64,000 nt of DNA from Rhyzopertha dominica (Eukaryota; Arthropoda; Insecta; Coleoptera; Bostrichidae): contig QCXZ01000041.1 in NCBI GenBank assembly GCA_025024175.1, positions 34,591,786-34,655,785 of the forward strand, in the 5' to 3' direction. The notes under the pieces were generated by a model, which saw nothing but the letters and a program-made list of their open reading frames with translations, was not told the DNA's origin and did no database searches. This document shows, one piece after another, positions 12,101-23,600 of the stretch. The stretch's first letter is position 1; every line of letters starts with the position of its first letter. The translations under genes and the position numbers were made by a program.

Positions 12101-13114
12101 CCTGTTTAAAAAAATTTAATCTTGTTTGAATTAGTAAAAGTTGGGATTGGTCAATTTAACTTCTGCAAATGATTATCACACACTGCAAACGTCAATATTT
12201 AGAAAATTTGAAATAACTCGTGAACAATATGACTGAGGCTTAAGGTAATATTAATAAATTAACTTTTACGACAAATCCAAAATTGCACAGGGTGTTCGAT
12301 TTAAAATAATGAAACTGGTGATCACTTCCAGTATAATGGGGAGTCCACGAAATATTTTTAGATTGTTAAACGCTTAATTCTAAATGACTCACTTGAACCA
12401 TTTCTATAATTTTAACTTAGACATGTATTACTTATTCGTGCTTAGTGAATCACCATGTATGTTAGGGGCAAGCGGTGGAGGCGCCATAATTGTTCCATCT
12501 TAAAAGTTGTATTCCTCCTGTATTCACATAATTTTCTATATTAAAACTGATGCATATTTTTTTTGTATGTGAGGATATGTGCACCTAATCGGGATATTTG
12601 AGATGGAAGGTTGGAAGGACAGGTTGGATGGGAACTTTGGTCTGTTGGAACTGCATAGACACAACTTTCTAATATTTTTACTACCGGCATCTGAATATTT
12701 TTGTACAAATTTTTGGTTAAAATGTGCCATACACAAGAAGTTTATTTCATGTAAATCTACATCAACACATTTTGACCATGTTTTCAACCTGTAAGCATCC
12801 TAAAATAAAATTTTTAAACGCCGCGTATAAGTAAACATACAACTTTGCTAATTATAATTAAGTATAACTTTTGTATCAACACTTGAAATGATGAACTATC
12901 TATATTTAATAGTTTTACATGCCCGTAAATGCCAAACTCATTTTGTACAGATTGCAAGGGATTTGAAATTACGGATGTCAACTGCCTGACATTACACATG
13001 ACAGTCCGCAACTAACGTATGGCCATCTAGTGTTACCTTTATGTAGCTTAACTTGCCCTTGATTTGGGTAAAAAAATGGCCGCCAGTTGGTATACCACGT
13101 ATAGAGGTATCTTG
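9198..13114. mobile_element. 3.9-kb TIR element of unassigned superfamily with 8-bp target duplication
   Basis: The element begins CAAGATACCTCTATA and ends with the exact reverse complement. The direct repeat CTTATGCT flanks it at 9190-9197 and 13115-13122. Weaker inverted similarity extends about 130 bp inward, including GCAAGTTAAGC and GTTGCGGACTGTCA on both arms. An 8-bp duplication suggests the hAT, P or Merlin groups. I found no transposase motif in the 3.6-kb interior. The interior has a GTAAGT donor-like site after a short frame near 9487-9578, and an open 88-codon frame at 10740-11006. The frame is Ser/Asp-rich, includes VFTQSGQLWDASTDGERRD, and is preceded by a TTATTTCAG acceptor-like string. 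These may be captured host sequence, or a non-autonomous filler. Confidence 0.8.
10740..11006 (+). CDS. open frame of unknown origin inside the 3.9-kb element
   Basis: An 88-codon frame starts at ATG 10740, with an in-frame stop three codons upstream. The middle is polar and looks protein-like (for example TDGERRDLDLLGIRETKSSS), while the last third is AT-rich and less convincing. I do not recognise the product. Its position inside a TIR element and the acceptor-like sequence at about 10694-10702 would fit a captured exon, but nothing shows that it is expressed. Confidence 0.2.
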   Translation: MITPCDGNIKCLLFLKIMNKLQDSDPSPTSVFTQSGQLWDASTDGERRDLDLLGIRETKSSSGGPSDFCSVPKSVCLNQNVNIINVKL

Positions 13115-13918
13115 CTTATGCTATACGATTAGTAATCAGATTTTGAGCATTTTGTCTCTCTACACATTTTTTCTAAGACAAAGTCCTCGTGATATTAGCA
13201 AAATTATATGAATTTTAAAATCGGTTTTTTCCAAATAACTCGAAAATTATTAACTTAACAAAAAAATTGCAAGAGTGCTCTCTGATCAGTAATTTGATTT
13301 TATATATAATACCAAATTTAAAAAAATCGTACGAGCAGGGACTAAAATAGGTTTTTTGGAAATATTTAGAAAATGTCAAAATTTTGAATAAATTTTCTAA
13401 GAAACTTTTTGTGATGGCATTTTCATTTTTTGAATATATTAAGTATATTCGGAGATATTTAGGAAACACCGTTTTCTTTAAGTGACGCTTTTTTGCTAAT
13501 ATCTTTTAAACAGTTTGCTGCATCGAAAATTTATAAGAATGAATAATACTCGCAGTTATACTACTAATCACATACTAAAACGAAAAAAAAATATAAAGAA
13601 ATAAAAATATGCAAAAAGGGTAGTTACNCCCCAGTTTTGCCCCCTTCCCGATACCGTACTTACCCCACAAACAATAGGTCGCTTTGGGTAGTTGAGATTT
13701 ATACGTTTGCCAAATTTCAAGTTCATATATTAAGGCTTTCGAAAGTTACCGCATATACAAACAAAACCACAGACACACCGACACACAGACAAGAAATTTT
13801 TTTGCTCAAATTTTGCTTTTTTGCGTTTTCGACCATTTTAAAGCGAATGAACAAATAGAAATTTTTGAAAAATTTTTTCGCGATACAATACTTCCCATCC
13901 GTTGGATGTGTAAGTAAT
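13115..13918. repeat. dispersed repeat R, right part of interrupted copy
   Basis: The segment resumes the repeat broken at 9197. From about 13480 on it matches 61620-61970 closely, including CAATAGGTCGCTTTGGGTAG and the end TTGGATGTG-AAGTA. The end TTGGATGTGTAAGTA (13902-13916) is an imperfect inverted copy of TACTTCCACATCCAA at 9146-9160, so R may itself be a DNA transposon. It has no coding capacity that I can see. Confidence 0.75.
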
Positions 13919-14858
13919 TAAGATTCTTGTTAATTAGGCTAGAGAAACCAATGGTTAAAAAAACGGTTCGTAGGACAACAATTTACCTACTGCAAAAGCT
14001 AATGACGAATGGCCGAAAACAAACCAGTATCATAGACCATTCCAATGGGAAAAATGAAAACCTGAAAAGTATGAAAAATCTGGGACATAGCATCACCCTG
14101 ACAGCAGATGATTGATTAATTAATACGGACGGATATACCGCCGGGACGGCCGTCTTTGCTGGGTTGGAGGGGTGCATGTTAATTGCTAGTAGTGCGACTG
14201 CATTGCGCATGTTAAGGGCATGTGAGGACTGGATTGGGAAGGTTGTATAGATACATTCATAATCTTTGAATGTTTTCTTGGTGTTGTAGATATCATTGGT
14301 CCATGTCAGAGTCGCCGGTTTCTGGTATGTCATACATAAAACCCGAGGGATTCTTAGTTGATTAGTTTCTAGTTTATTTGCCATTTCTAGCCATTGTTGT
14401 AAAGTTGTCAACGTAGTTTTCCGAAATTCATACTAATTTTTGCCGAAAAAAGTAAAAATGTGCAAGAAGAAAAATAAAGACTAAACAAAAAAAATAATAA
14501 GAAGAGAGCACCAGAGAAAATTCAATTTTGGCACGTAAAATATTTGTTCTTTTCTTTATGGCAGCAAAAATAATTAATTTTTGTATCAAATTTGAAAAAT
14601 TTTAGCACAGAGAGAGTTAAACTTTAATGCTTTGCGGGGTGGAGGTTTGCGCTCGGAAACTATGCAGATGTACCACTTGTTATAAAGCCCTTATAATTTG
14701 TGAGATGGAGCATTGTGCTCTCGTAAATTATCTGTATTTATTCTCTTTTTCTTAAAACTGTAATCGTTTTTGTTTTTATCACTAGGGAAATCTTAGATGT
14801 TAGTCACAGGTTTTAGTTTTGANGAGACATNCGGGAAGAGTTTCTGTGAATGGTAAAA
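13919..14858. other. no assignable gene; one unexplained open frame
   Basis: A 142-codon minus-strand frame (13983-14411) overlaps a relatively GC-rich patch around 14120-14230 that contains the palindrome ACGGCCGT. The predicted peptide matches no family I know and its last third is hydrophobic and low in complexity, so I do not call it a gene. The interval may include the 5' part of the Mutator-like element that follows. Confidence 0.25.
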
Positions 14859-17019
14859 ATGCCTACTTTTAGGAAAGATAGGATAGTTGTCAGAAAATTA
14901 AGCCTTCGTAAAAAAATTCGCAGGTACGTAAAAACTTTACTATATAAACATTTGATGTCCAAAACTAATTATATTTTACTTATCGTGAGATAATATTTAA
15001 CAGGGTAAATGGATAGATATCATGTTTTTTTTACAGGATTCACGGACTTCATAAGTCTACCAACGAAAGCACTGGAGAACCTGTTCAGCCAATTAGTTCA
15101 GATGCACATTACAATGCCAATATAGTTGATGTAAATGATGATGCCGGTATGTGAGAATTTGTTAAAATAATCATTTATTGTGTAGTTCAAATTAATATCA
15201 AATAATTTTTATAACGTGTCATGCCACAATGTTAGTATTTACTAATATGTACTAATATCTATTCCATTTTCGCTGGTCTATAGAGGCGGATAGAGTCTAA
15301 TTAATTTTTTTAGTTTTTAGGTTGTCTATAGAGGTCGAAAAAGCTATAAATATTCTGACAATAACAAATAGCCTAAATGGGACGTGAATAATAAATGCTG
15401 CATTTTTATAACCTTAATAACCTTGTCCGTTTTCCTGCAATTCTCAGTTTTTAAATTAAAGTGCAGCTTGTGCAATATTATAAAAACAATCAGCACTTCA
15501 GAGGAGGAAATGACTGGCTCTGAATACAAAATCAACAAATCGCTAGTTTTTGGTGCTATTACAAACAGCATTGGTCATTCTCAACTTGTTCAGCAGATGG
15601 CTATTTAAAATATGCCACTGATTTCACAACACAGATACCAGAAATGTCAAGAAGAAGTATCCAATAAAATTTTGGAATCTGCATTGAAATCAATGGAAGC
15701 AGCGGAAAAAGAGGAATTAGCATTAGACCGTGAAATAGGCAATGTTGATAAAGATGGATATCCTTTAATATCTGTTATAGCTGATGCAACGTGGTCAAAA
15801 CGATCGTACAAGACAGATTACTCTGCCATTTCTGGAGTACGTGGAGTTGTATGAATTGTGGGCGTTAGAACAGGAAAATTGCTATACCTACATAGGTGTG
15901 CGAAATAAATTTTGCATGAATTATGCAAAGGCATCGAACAATCCCATTGTAGAGCAAAGATGCTCAAAAATTAGAAAGGAACATCTACTTCGATAGAATC
16001 TGATATAATTGTTGAAGGTTTCAAACAAAGTATTCATATGCGTGGACTGAAAAGTATGTAAAACTGGTAGGTGACGGCGACAGTAGCATTTAAAAAAACT
16101 TCTGATTGCAAAACCTTATGAACCACAACAACTAGTTCGCAAAGTTGAATGCACAAACCATCTGCTGAGAAACTATGTCCTAAAATTGTATCAACTCTCA
16201 AAAACTGGCTTAAGCTCGACAAAAAATAAGGTTGTACCTGTGAAGCTGCTGAAAAGTTTGAAATCTTGAACAGAGAGCAATCATAGGAGTAATAAAGAAT
16301 GCCCTAAATTTCAGGAAAACAGAGGATGTTTCGCTTGATGAACAATTGGCACGATTATCTAGAGACATTGAAAACTGTCCAAGCCAATGTATCTGGTAAT
16401 CATAAAAATCGTGAAAATTACTTTTGCAGAGAACCAAAACCCAATGAAGAGAACTTAGATTTCTAAGATGGAAGAATATGGTTTGCTTGGCGATTTACTG
16501 GCGTGTCCTAAAAGATTAGTGCAAAATGTTCAAAGTCTTTTATTGAACATGACAAACAACGCTGCAATTATAGTGTGCGATACGTTGTCTTTTAATTGCA
16601 TCGAAAATTATTGTAGTATAATTCATCAAAAAATTGCCAAACGAACCCCCGGAAAATTTACAAAAAAAATATATGCGCCATATTTCTAAGCTGTAATGAG
16701 ATAGAGCTTGTAGAAGACTTTTAGCAGATGATGAACCTCAAAAAAAAAGACGTCTGGTGGTCTTAATTCAGATAAAGTAAAGTGAATGTGATGCAGAAAA
16801 TGTGATCACTGATGACTATAAAGAGCAGCAAATGANAAACTGTTTCTAAAAACTTCAAGACAACTTGATGAAATAGAAAAAGATATCATAGGTCAATCTG
16901 CTAATCCGAGGTGGTTTGAAGAACGATCATATAGATTAACTGCCTCCTATTCTGGTCATGTGGTATCTCGCCAAAATCCCAACACCTACGACGTTCTTGC
17001 TAGAAGTTTTATTCATACT

Positions 17020-17932
17020 TAAAGTGACCAGGTTGTAAAAAGAGGGACGCGATTCCACACAGCACATAGAAATACTTATTTTATCTGATATACACGTAGC
17101 AAGAAAAAGCTCAATCAAAAGGATTATATTTTTACTGATTTCTACTAAAATTAAATTGGATACGTAACGATATACTTCTGAAACAAATAAGTTGCAAAAA
17201 ATAAACTAAATACAAACATAACAGTATATTTCTAATATAAACATAATAAAAAATAAATAAAACAGGTATATAAAGATCCACGGTTATGAATTAAATAAGA
17301 CTTTGGTAACTAAAAATATATACAATAAAAATAGGTTTATTAGGCATTTTTACATATCTTTCAGCAGAATGAACTTGTTTTAAAAGTTCATTATCCTTTG
17401 AAATAAGTTCTAAAAAGACATCACATGTTACTAAAAAATTGCACTTAACAAAAATGATGTTTCAATTAACAACGGCGTTTTTTTCAGTTGTCCATACTTT
17501 ATTTATAATGGAAAAAATCCGTTCGTTTGCCGCATTTTTTCCGGGCGACACAATCCAAATTGTAATATTTTAGAAACCTATCTTCTACAGACGTTTTTGC
17601 TGTGTTCCACTCTTTTTTTGCGAGCAATTAAAAGACTTAACACATGTTATTTCGTCAAAAAGTTCAGTCTCTTTGATACCGTGGTCTGGACAATGCCTCA
17701 CTTATACATTCCAGAGTTATCTGTATCACAGTCCAACTTTTATTATTTGGTTTTCCTACGAATTGTGCCGACCACTTATTAGCGAATAGCAATAGCATCG
17801 TTTTTATTTTTCTCAAAACAGAAAATATTGAATGTTTAAAAAAGAGGGACATTCGAGGGACATTAATTGATGAGGGACGATTGTTTAAAATGGGGGACTG
17901 TCCCTCCAAATGAAGGACGTATGGTCACTTTA
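17020..17932. mobile_element. 913-bp hAT element inserted in the Mutator-like pseudogene
   Basis: The element starts TAAAGTGACCA and ends TGGTCACTTTA. The flanks are the exact 8-bp direct repeat TTCATACT (17012-17019 and 17933-17940). Beyond the terminal 11 bp the arms diverge, but both have a GAGGGAC block. The interior carries a minus-strand remnant of the hAT dimerisation domain. Removing the element and one duplication copy brings the two halves of the YqaJ-like domain together, which confirms the borders independently. Confidence 0.92.
17320..17553 (-). pseudogene. hAT transposase C-terminal dimerisation (hATC) fragment
   Basis: The minus strand reads VSPGKNAANERIFSIINKVW, followed by TTEKNAV, one in-frame stop and then IIFVKCNFLVTCDVFLEL. 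The S-x-A-A-N-E-R-x-F-S and the VK-x-N-F downstream are hallmarks of the hATC domain. Only about 75 residues remain, and the RNase-H-like core and BED finger are gone. The stop codon and the small size of the host element show that it is non-functional. It probably derives from the same family as the surrounding TIRs. Confidence 0.85.
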
Positions 17933-18375
17933 TTCATACTCCCTTTAAAGGCAATACATATATGTACGCGTTGATCAGTGATAATGAAGACTTGGCGAAA
18001 ATAAGTTTTGAAACTGGATTTAGTGTGCAATGAAGTCACCAATTTCTTGCTGCCAGTCCAGGTGGATTAATCAATGACACTGTCATTATAGAAAACATAT
18101 GTCCTAGCTCCATCAAAGACTTCTCCTGAAGAACAATTAAGAAACTTATATATGACCAACCAAAATAATGGTTGGCTTAATAAGTTCCCGCCGTTTATGT
18201 TGTGTATAAAATACGCGTTAAGAACAATTTTTTGGCATAATGTTTTGTTACTCAAAAGACAGTTTTTCTCTACAAGATAATGTATTTGGTTTTATTGTTT
18301 GGATTAATTTATGTCAATTTTTAGATCATTTAAATGCAGTGTCAGGTTAGCAAAAACAAGCATTTTCGACACCAT

Positions 18376-18528
18376 CTTTGTTATGCGTTTCATCGAGGCG
18401 CTCGAGAGATTGCGCCGTATATGGCGAGGGTGCCATAACTTAAAAGGACTGCTCGAGACTGGTTCACCAAATTCAAAAATGGCAATTTCGACCTGAAAGA
18501 CGCACCTCCTTCCGGACAACCAATGTGC
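18376..18528 (+). pseudogene. mariner transposase HTH fragment
   Basis: In one frame the sequence reads LCYAFHRGARE, then a stop, and then LKRTARDWFTKFKNGNFDLK followed by DAPPSGQPM. The W-F-x-K-F-K-x-G-x-F-D-L-x-D-x-P-x-S-G-x-P series is the second helix-turn-helix and GRP-like linker of mariner transposases. One stop (TAA) breaks the first helix and the catalytic domain is missing. It lies just downstream of the Mutator-like relic. Confidence 0.85.
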
Positions 18529-18930
18529 CTCAATTGAATTAAAAAACAAACATTTTGCTTCACCAAAAAAGTAACTTTTGCCTAGATTATGACAAATTAC
18601 CGTGGTCACAAACGTCGGTCTATGTGCAATATGCCGCCAATACTAGAGTACAAGTTAGGGGTCATAACTCATCTTGCAGACCAATACTGCAGCTGCAATA
18701 TAGCGACATTGTCGCGTCCATGTGAGTTGATTATGTTACCGCCCTAAAAATTTCACTTGGCCCAAAACGTATGAAGAGCCCTAAAACTAACACTTAAAAA
18801 ATTCTGAACAGCCCTGTTGCAGGTAAATGTTCACTAATCATCCAAAGCTCTTGCTATGCTTCAAGTTGTGGATTATACTAGTGTGGGTTATAGTATAGGA
18901 TACAAGAAATATTCAAAGACATTCATTATT
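18529..18930. other. no assignable feature
   Basis: Sequence between the mariner fragment and the presumed 3' end of the IRF2BP-family transcript. I see no gene or clear repeat. Confidence 0.3.
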
Positions 18931-20490
18931 TTTATTTGACATCAACTAACAGCAGGAACTGTACAAGCTTCGAAACAATATAGATGTCAGTTGGTTCTGT
19001 TAACAACCATTGTTTACAAGTCTGACATTGTCAATACACTTATCTGTGCCTAAAATCACAAATTTTTTGAAAATCCTTCTAATCTAATTACAAATTATTA
19101 GGGCCAATATACTTTGTTTTTTTTATAAAATATTCCATTCCTTTTTAATAAGTGATTAGTTAAGAGCTACAGAGATAGTACAAATTAATACATTATACAA
19201 TAGTTATAGTTCACACTCTTAAAAGTGAATCATCATTTACAAGGCTAGACCATAATAATCTGTAACATGCAACTGAAAAAGTCGAATAGTGAAATAATTC
19301 CAAATGAAATTTTGAACATCATATATAGCAATTATATACATGATTAATATATCTGACAATATATTATGGCTGTCTGTAAAACTGTTTAAAAAGAATAATC
19401 GTATGAAAGACACAAAAAAAATACCACAAACATATCTTGCCAACCGATAAACAAACTAACCAAATAGTAGTGGACATTAAACATGGGATAAATATACAAG
19501 TTAAAGTATGTTATTAATCAATGAAATTCATTATCGTTCTTACAATGTACCAGCGAGTTTTGGAGTTCCTATGATGAAGTCTGACACTTCATGATTTGAC
19601 TAGGTTACTTTCAAAGTTAAAAATCCATAAATAAAGACGCCATGGCCCGATGTACCATATAAAATAATAACTAGAAACTAAAAGAGAAAAACGGCATGTA
19701 CAAAACCATACGATTTTTAAATGTCGTTTTTTTACCAGTAGCTGATGAATATACAATATTTACAGCTTTTAGGCTACTCATCATGTGTCAGTACCAACAC
19801 ATGCTCTGGAGACAGAAATAAAATCAATACATACAACCAGAACATAGAAACAAGTTACAATTACAAATTACGAACTAGCTGTGCGTATCAAATTTATTTC
19901 CAACACTTAAAACGCGGTTAAACATAAATTATACTTTGTACATCACATTTTATCTCTTACGTGCTATGTACATTATATACAAAAAAAATAATGTCCAGTA
20001 CATTGTAGTACATCCAACACAAAAATTCAAGCGCAAACAACTAAGACCTCATCGTTGGTTATAAAAATGCCCCTTAGGCTCTAAATGGCAAATACAATAC
20101 GCAAACTGACGTATTGGCCAACAAAATGTAAAGGAAATGAAGTAGATGTACTTCAGAATAGTAACAATCTCAACCTCTAATGTTGAAGATTTACTTCATA
20201 TGTACAGATTCGGCGATATCTAGCCAGTAATTCGGTGTAGGTGTACAATCATAAGACGGACAAAGTGGGTCTTACGAAAACCCCGTATATCTATATAATT
20301 AATATTCGACACAGCCTTCTTCGCTTTTCAATTTACATATCAATCGATGCGAATCGATTTAACCAAAAATCAATTATCTTCATCAACTTTCGCCAACTTT
20401 TTACCAATTATCTCTCAAAGAGAGACATTCTCGATTTTTGCCAATCGAGTCACAAGAGAGCCAGCATACTTATAGTATTGCTGTTTCCCA
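18931..20490 (-). other. probable 3'UTR of the IRF2BP-family gene
   Basis: This follows the stop codon of the terminal exon on the minus strand. I recognise no transposon remnants here, unlike most of the window. AATAAA hexamers on the minus strand occur at 19893-19898 and 18931-18936 and could mark short and long 3' ends. Three perfect Pumilio-type elements lie on the transcript strand: TGTATATA at 19974-19981 and 19333-19340, and TGTAAATA at 19757-19764. The exact transcript end cannot be fixed from sequence alone. Confidence 0.45.
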
Positions 20491-20616
20491 TTAAGTTTCC
20501 CTTTCCTTTTTCACTTTATATTCCTCTCCCAGGATGGTTGCTATTTCCCCTTGCATGAACGCCCAGGGAACATTCGAATTTGCCAATGGACATTTTTCTC
20601 CACTAGGGCAATACAC
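20491..20616 (-). CDS. Pits: Pits-like gene, exon 4 (RING end and C-terminus)
   Basis: The acceptor TTTGTTCCAG lies directly above 20616, in phase 0. The exon encodes 41 residues beginning [11 protein letters not shown], which supplies the last two metal-binding Cys of the RING-like finger. The conserved [15 protein letters not shown] and a basic KVKKERET end follow, and the stop codon is at 20491-20493. Confidence 0.95.
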   Translation of the reverse strand: MYCPSGEKCPLANSNVPWAFMQGEIATILGEEYKVKKERET

Positions 20617-23600
20617 CTGGAACAAAATGATAAATTTACAAGTGTGAAAACCAACATAAATTGGATTTAAAAAAAACTGCTGCAGTGTAAAAATCACTTT
20701 TGTAAAACTAAAATATACACAGTACAGAAGTGAGAAGTTTCATTTTTGATATCCCTCAAATCATGCTTTTGGTGTGCAATATACCCATCTAAGTTAGTGT
20801 AATATAACATAATTTCAGTTTATCCTAAAGATTTTTGACCAAAGAAATTGTTAATTATGTGCTATATAATATAGAATTTCTTGTTCCCCAAAAAATGTTC
20901 CATTCATTTTAATCCAACGTGCTTCGATTTCACTAATAATTATTAAGTTTTAGCAATTGTTTGTAAAAAAAGCTCGCTTAGTCTGTCAATGTCATCATGA
21001 TCTTAATTTTGTTTAATTTCTTTTTTAATAATTATTAAGTTTTAGCAATTGTTTGTAAAAAAAGCTCGCTTAGTCTATTAATGTCATCATGATCTTAATT
21101 TTGTTTAATTTCTTTTTAACTACAAATAACAAATTGACATTGTGAGCCTCACATTACATACAATGTTCAGAGTTGAACATTATTCATAACTGTGTGAATG
21201 AAGAGTATAAAACAGAGTAAGCTAAACTATAATTTATTTGCAAATCACAAATATGAACATCCATTCAGCTAACAACACATCACAAAAAAACTTTCGTTGC
21301 TCTTTGATTTCTGCGAAAATTTTAAGTGGTGCTTCTTTTAAATTTTGGACATATCAACCAAACTGAGTTACTTCTAAACCAGAATTTGTTGCCAATTAAT
21401 TACTATCGATTGATGGTAGTTTAATTAAAATCAGTCCATTACTATTAAAATTACAAGAAAGAAACATGTTTGAATGAATGTCGCTACTTGCACAGCCCTA
21501 ATACCTTTCCCAATGTACTGAATCCTGATTGATAAGTCAATATCAACCTTAAAAATTATCCATTATTATTGCCCAATGGCATCTATGATGGAATGTTGAT
21601 TTATTAAACTGTTCACTTTCTATACACAAATGTGGGAAGTTGGTATTCCGGTTTCACAATAAAACTACTACCTATCAGCAAAAATTAATTAGCAACAAAT
21701 TCTGATAAAAAAATAATTCAATTTGGTGAATGCGTTTAGTATATGGCGCCAGTGTATTCTCCCACAAAGCTAACAGTAACAATAAATAAATAAAAATAAT
21801 AAATTTTGGTAATTTGGTAATATTAAAGAGCAACAAATTATGGCATGAAATTCAAACTGGAAATAAAATATTGAGATAGTACTTTAATTGACGTTTGTGA
21901 TTTTAAATGGTCATGAAAATGTTTTGTTCTTGGGTAAAAACAAAAGAATATCAAGCTCCAGTAGATACAGAACTATAAAAAAAACGTTTGCAAGTCTTTA
22001 AACATAGAAGACATACATGGCGCAAATCATCATTAATACTGTTCTTGAGATGAAGTGATTAGAGATTAATGGCAGTGAGCAACTTAAACAAGAGATAAAG
22101 GAATCTAGCATGTTTTTAAGGATATTCAAAAAGCTAGGTGTAGAGGTATTGAAAGTACTACAAAGTGACATATCACTCGAAAAAGAAGACATTGGAATAT
22201 ATCACACAAATAAAAAAATATTGAGCTGACAGTCAATATATTGTCTATCTGGACGAAATATAGTATGATACCTTTGATATATAAAAAGGAAGGATCATTA
22301 AATGTTACCAATACAGTTTACAAACTAATGCATCAAAAGGAAAATGAATTATCATTTTACATGCTGATGGTACAAGCAAATTAACGACAAAGAGGCTATT
22401 TTACCACCAAAATCTGCCACTGTAAAGGATAACATAAGTTACCTTTCTAAACAAATGCACAAAAAAGCACAATGGCAACAAGGAAAGCATATATTTTGGA
22501 ATCTAAGATCTCATGTACACTGTCAAATCTTTCAGTATTCAAAGGCAATATTGCTTAGACAAAATTTCAAAACCAAGGAGAAATTATGTCTTATATCTTG
22601 CAGCTGATCATAGTGTTTTAACTCTTAAAAGAGTACTGAGCAGATTAAAGAAGGTACTTAAAAAAATGGGAACGATGATTTATCCACAACATTTGGAAAA
22701 ACCATATAGATAATGTAACAATTATAATAAAGGGTTCATATATGTCTTAACATTTTTAAAACTTACAATATATGTGATACGAAATATTAACCATCTTTAT
22801 ATTGTAAATACTGACTTTACCTGTGGCTATTTCAATAAAAAAAATAATACTGACTCAACTTTAAAAATCAAAATTTGGTACGTTATAGATGAAATATTTG
22901 AGGATAATTTATTTTGCTGCTTTGGGTTATAAATTTTGTGGTTTCACATAAAGACATCTATTTCATTACTGTCTTATATATAAGCATCCTGCTTCCAAAA
23001 CTGCAAGGTTTTTAAATATTACACGATGATATCTAAATCTTTTTTAAATCACAAGTTCCCAATATTTTGAGAATTTGCTATAATACTTAATTTTAACATT
23101 AGAAACATATTCATGAAGTTTCATTACATGGATTCCCTGTTAAAATGGGGAGAACTCTAGTAAACTAATACCATTTACTGTGACAAGCAGCAGTGCATGT
23201 GATGTCCCATTAAAATTATTTAGATTGTATAAAATTAGTATGTTTAGGGCAGGATATCCATATATGAACTGTCTATTTACTTATATTCGAAAGGAAAGCG
23301 TACAGAACAAAACCTTACTAAGACAGTTAATAATTTAAAGATTTTTTTATAAAAAAATTTAAACAGCAACAGGATTTTCTGTGAGCCAATACAATTTCAA
23401 AAATCTCATATTACACTACCAGCAGTCAGCAGTACTACCCAGATATAAGAAATGATGAAATTACCTCTGATCCTGCACCTTGCCGCTTTATACTATCTCT
23501 ACTGCAGGGGAAACAAAACTTATGGTGTGGTACAGAAGGACACTGAACAAAGTGTGTATCCTCTAACCGTTCTTGGCACAGGGTACATTTTAAAGTGGTA

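Larger units (their letters stand above)
14859..18230 (+). pseudogene. Mutator-like transposase with YqaJ-type domain, decayed
   Basis: A spliced gene structure is still visible. Exon a is 14859-14923 and exon b 15037-15146, with matching GT-AG sites and a continuous frame across the junction. A third exon starts near 15448 after TTCTCAG. Exon c has a FKLKCSLC cysteine pair, KSLVFGAI and then YPLISVIADATWSKRSY. The last corresponds to the V-I-A-D-G-x-W-x-K-R-x-Y catalytic-region block of insect Mutator-like transposases. Further on come VRNKFC, a LLNMTNNAA block and RWFEERSYRLTASYSG, the start of a YqaJ/exonuclease-like domain. Its second half (ISDNEDLAKISFE, FLAASPGGL) lies after a 913-bp hAT insertion. 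Stops and frameshifts occur from 15606 on, so it is dead. The reading requires three frames. Confidence 0.8.

Noticed and set aside
12096..12300. CAGCACCCTGTTT and ACAGGGTGTTC as a mariner MITE
   Set aside because: Inverted similarity is only about 10 bp and no target duplication is visible, so I do not call an element.
13983..14411. 142-codon minus-strand frame near the Mutator-like relic
   Set aside because: No recognisable motif and no splice or promoter support; kept only as a note on the interval.
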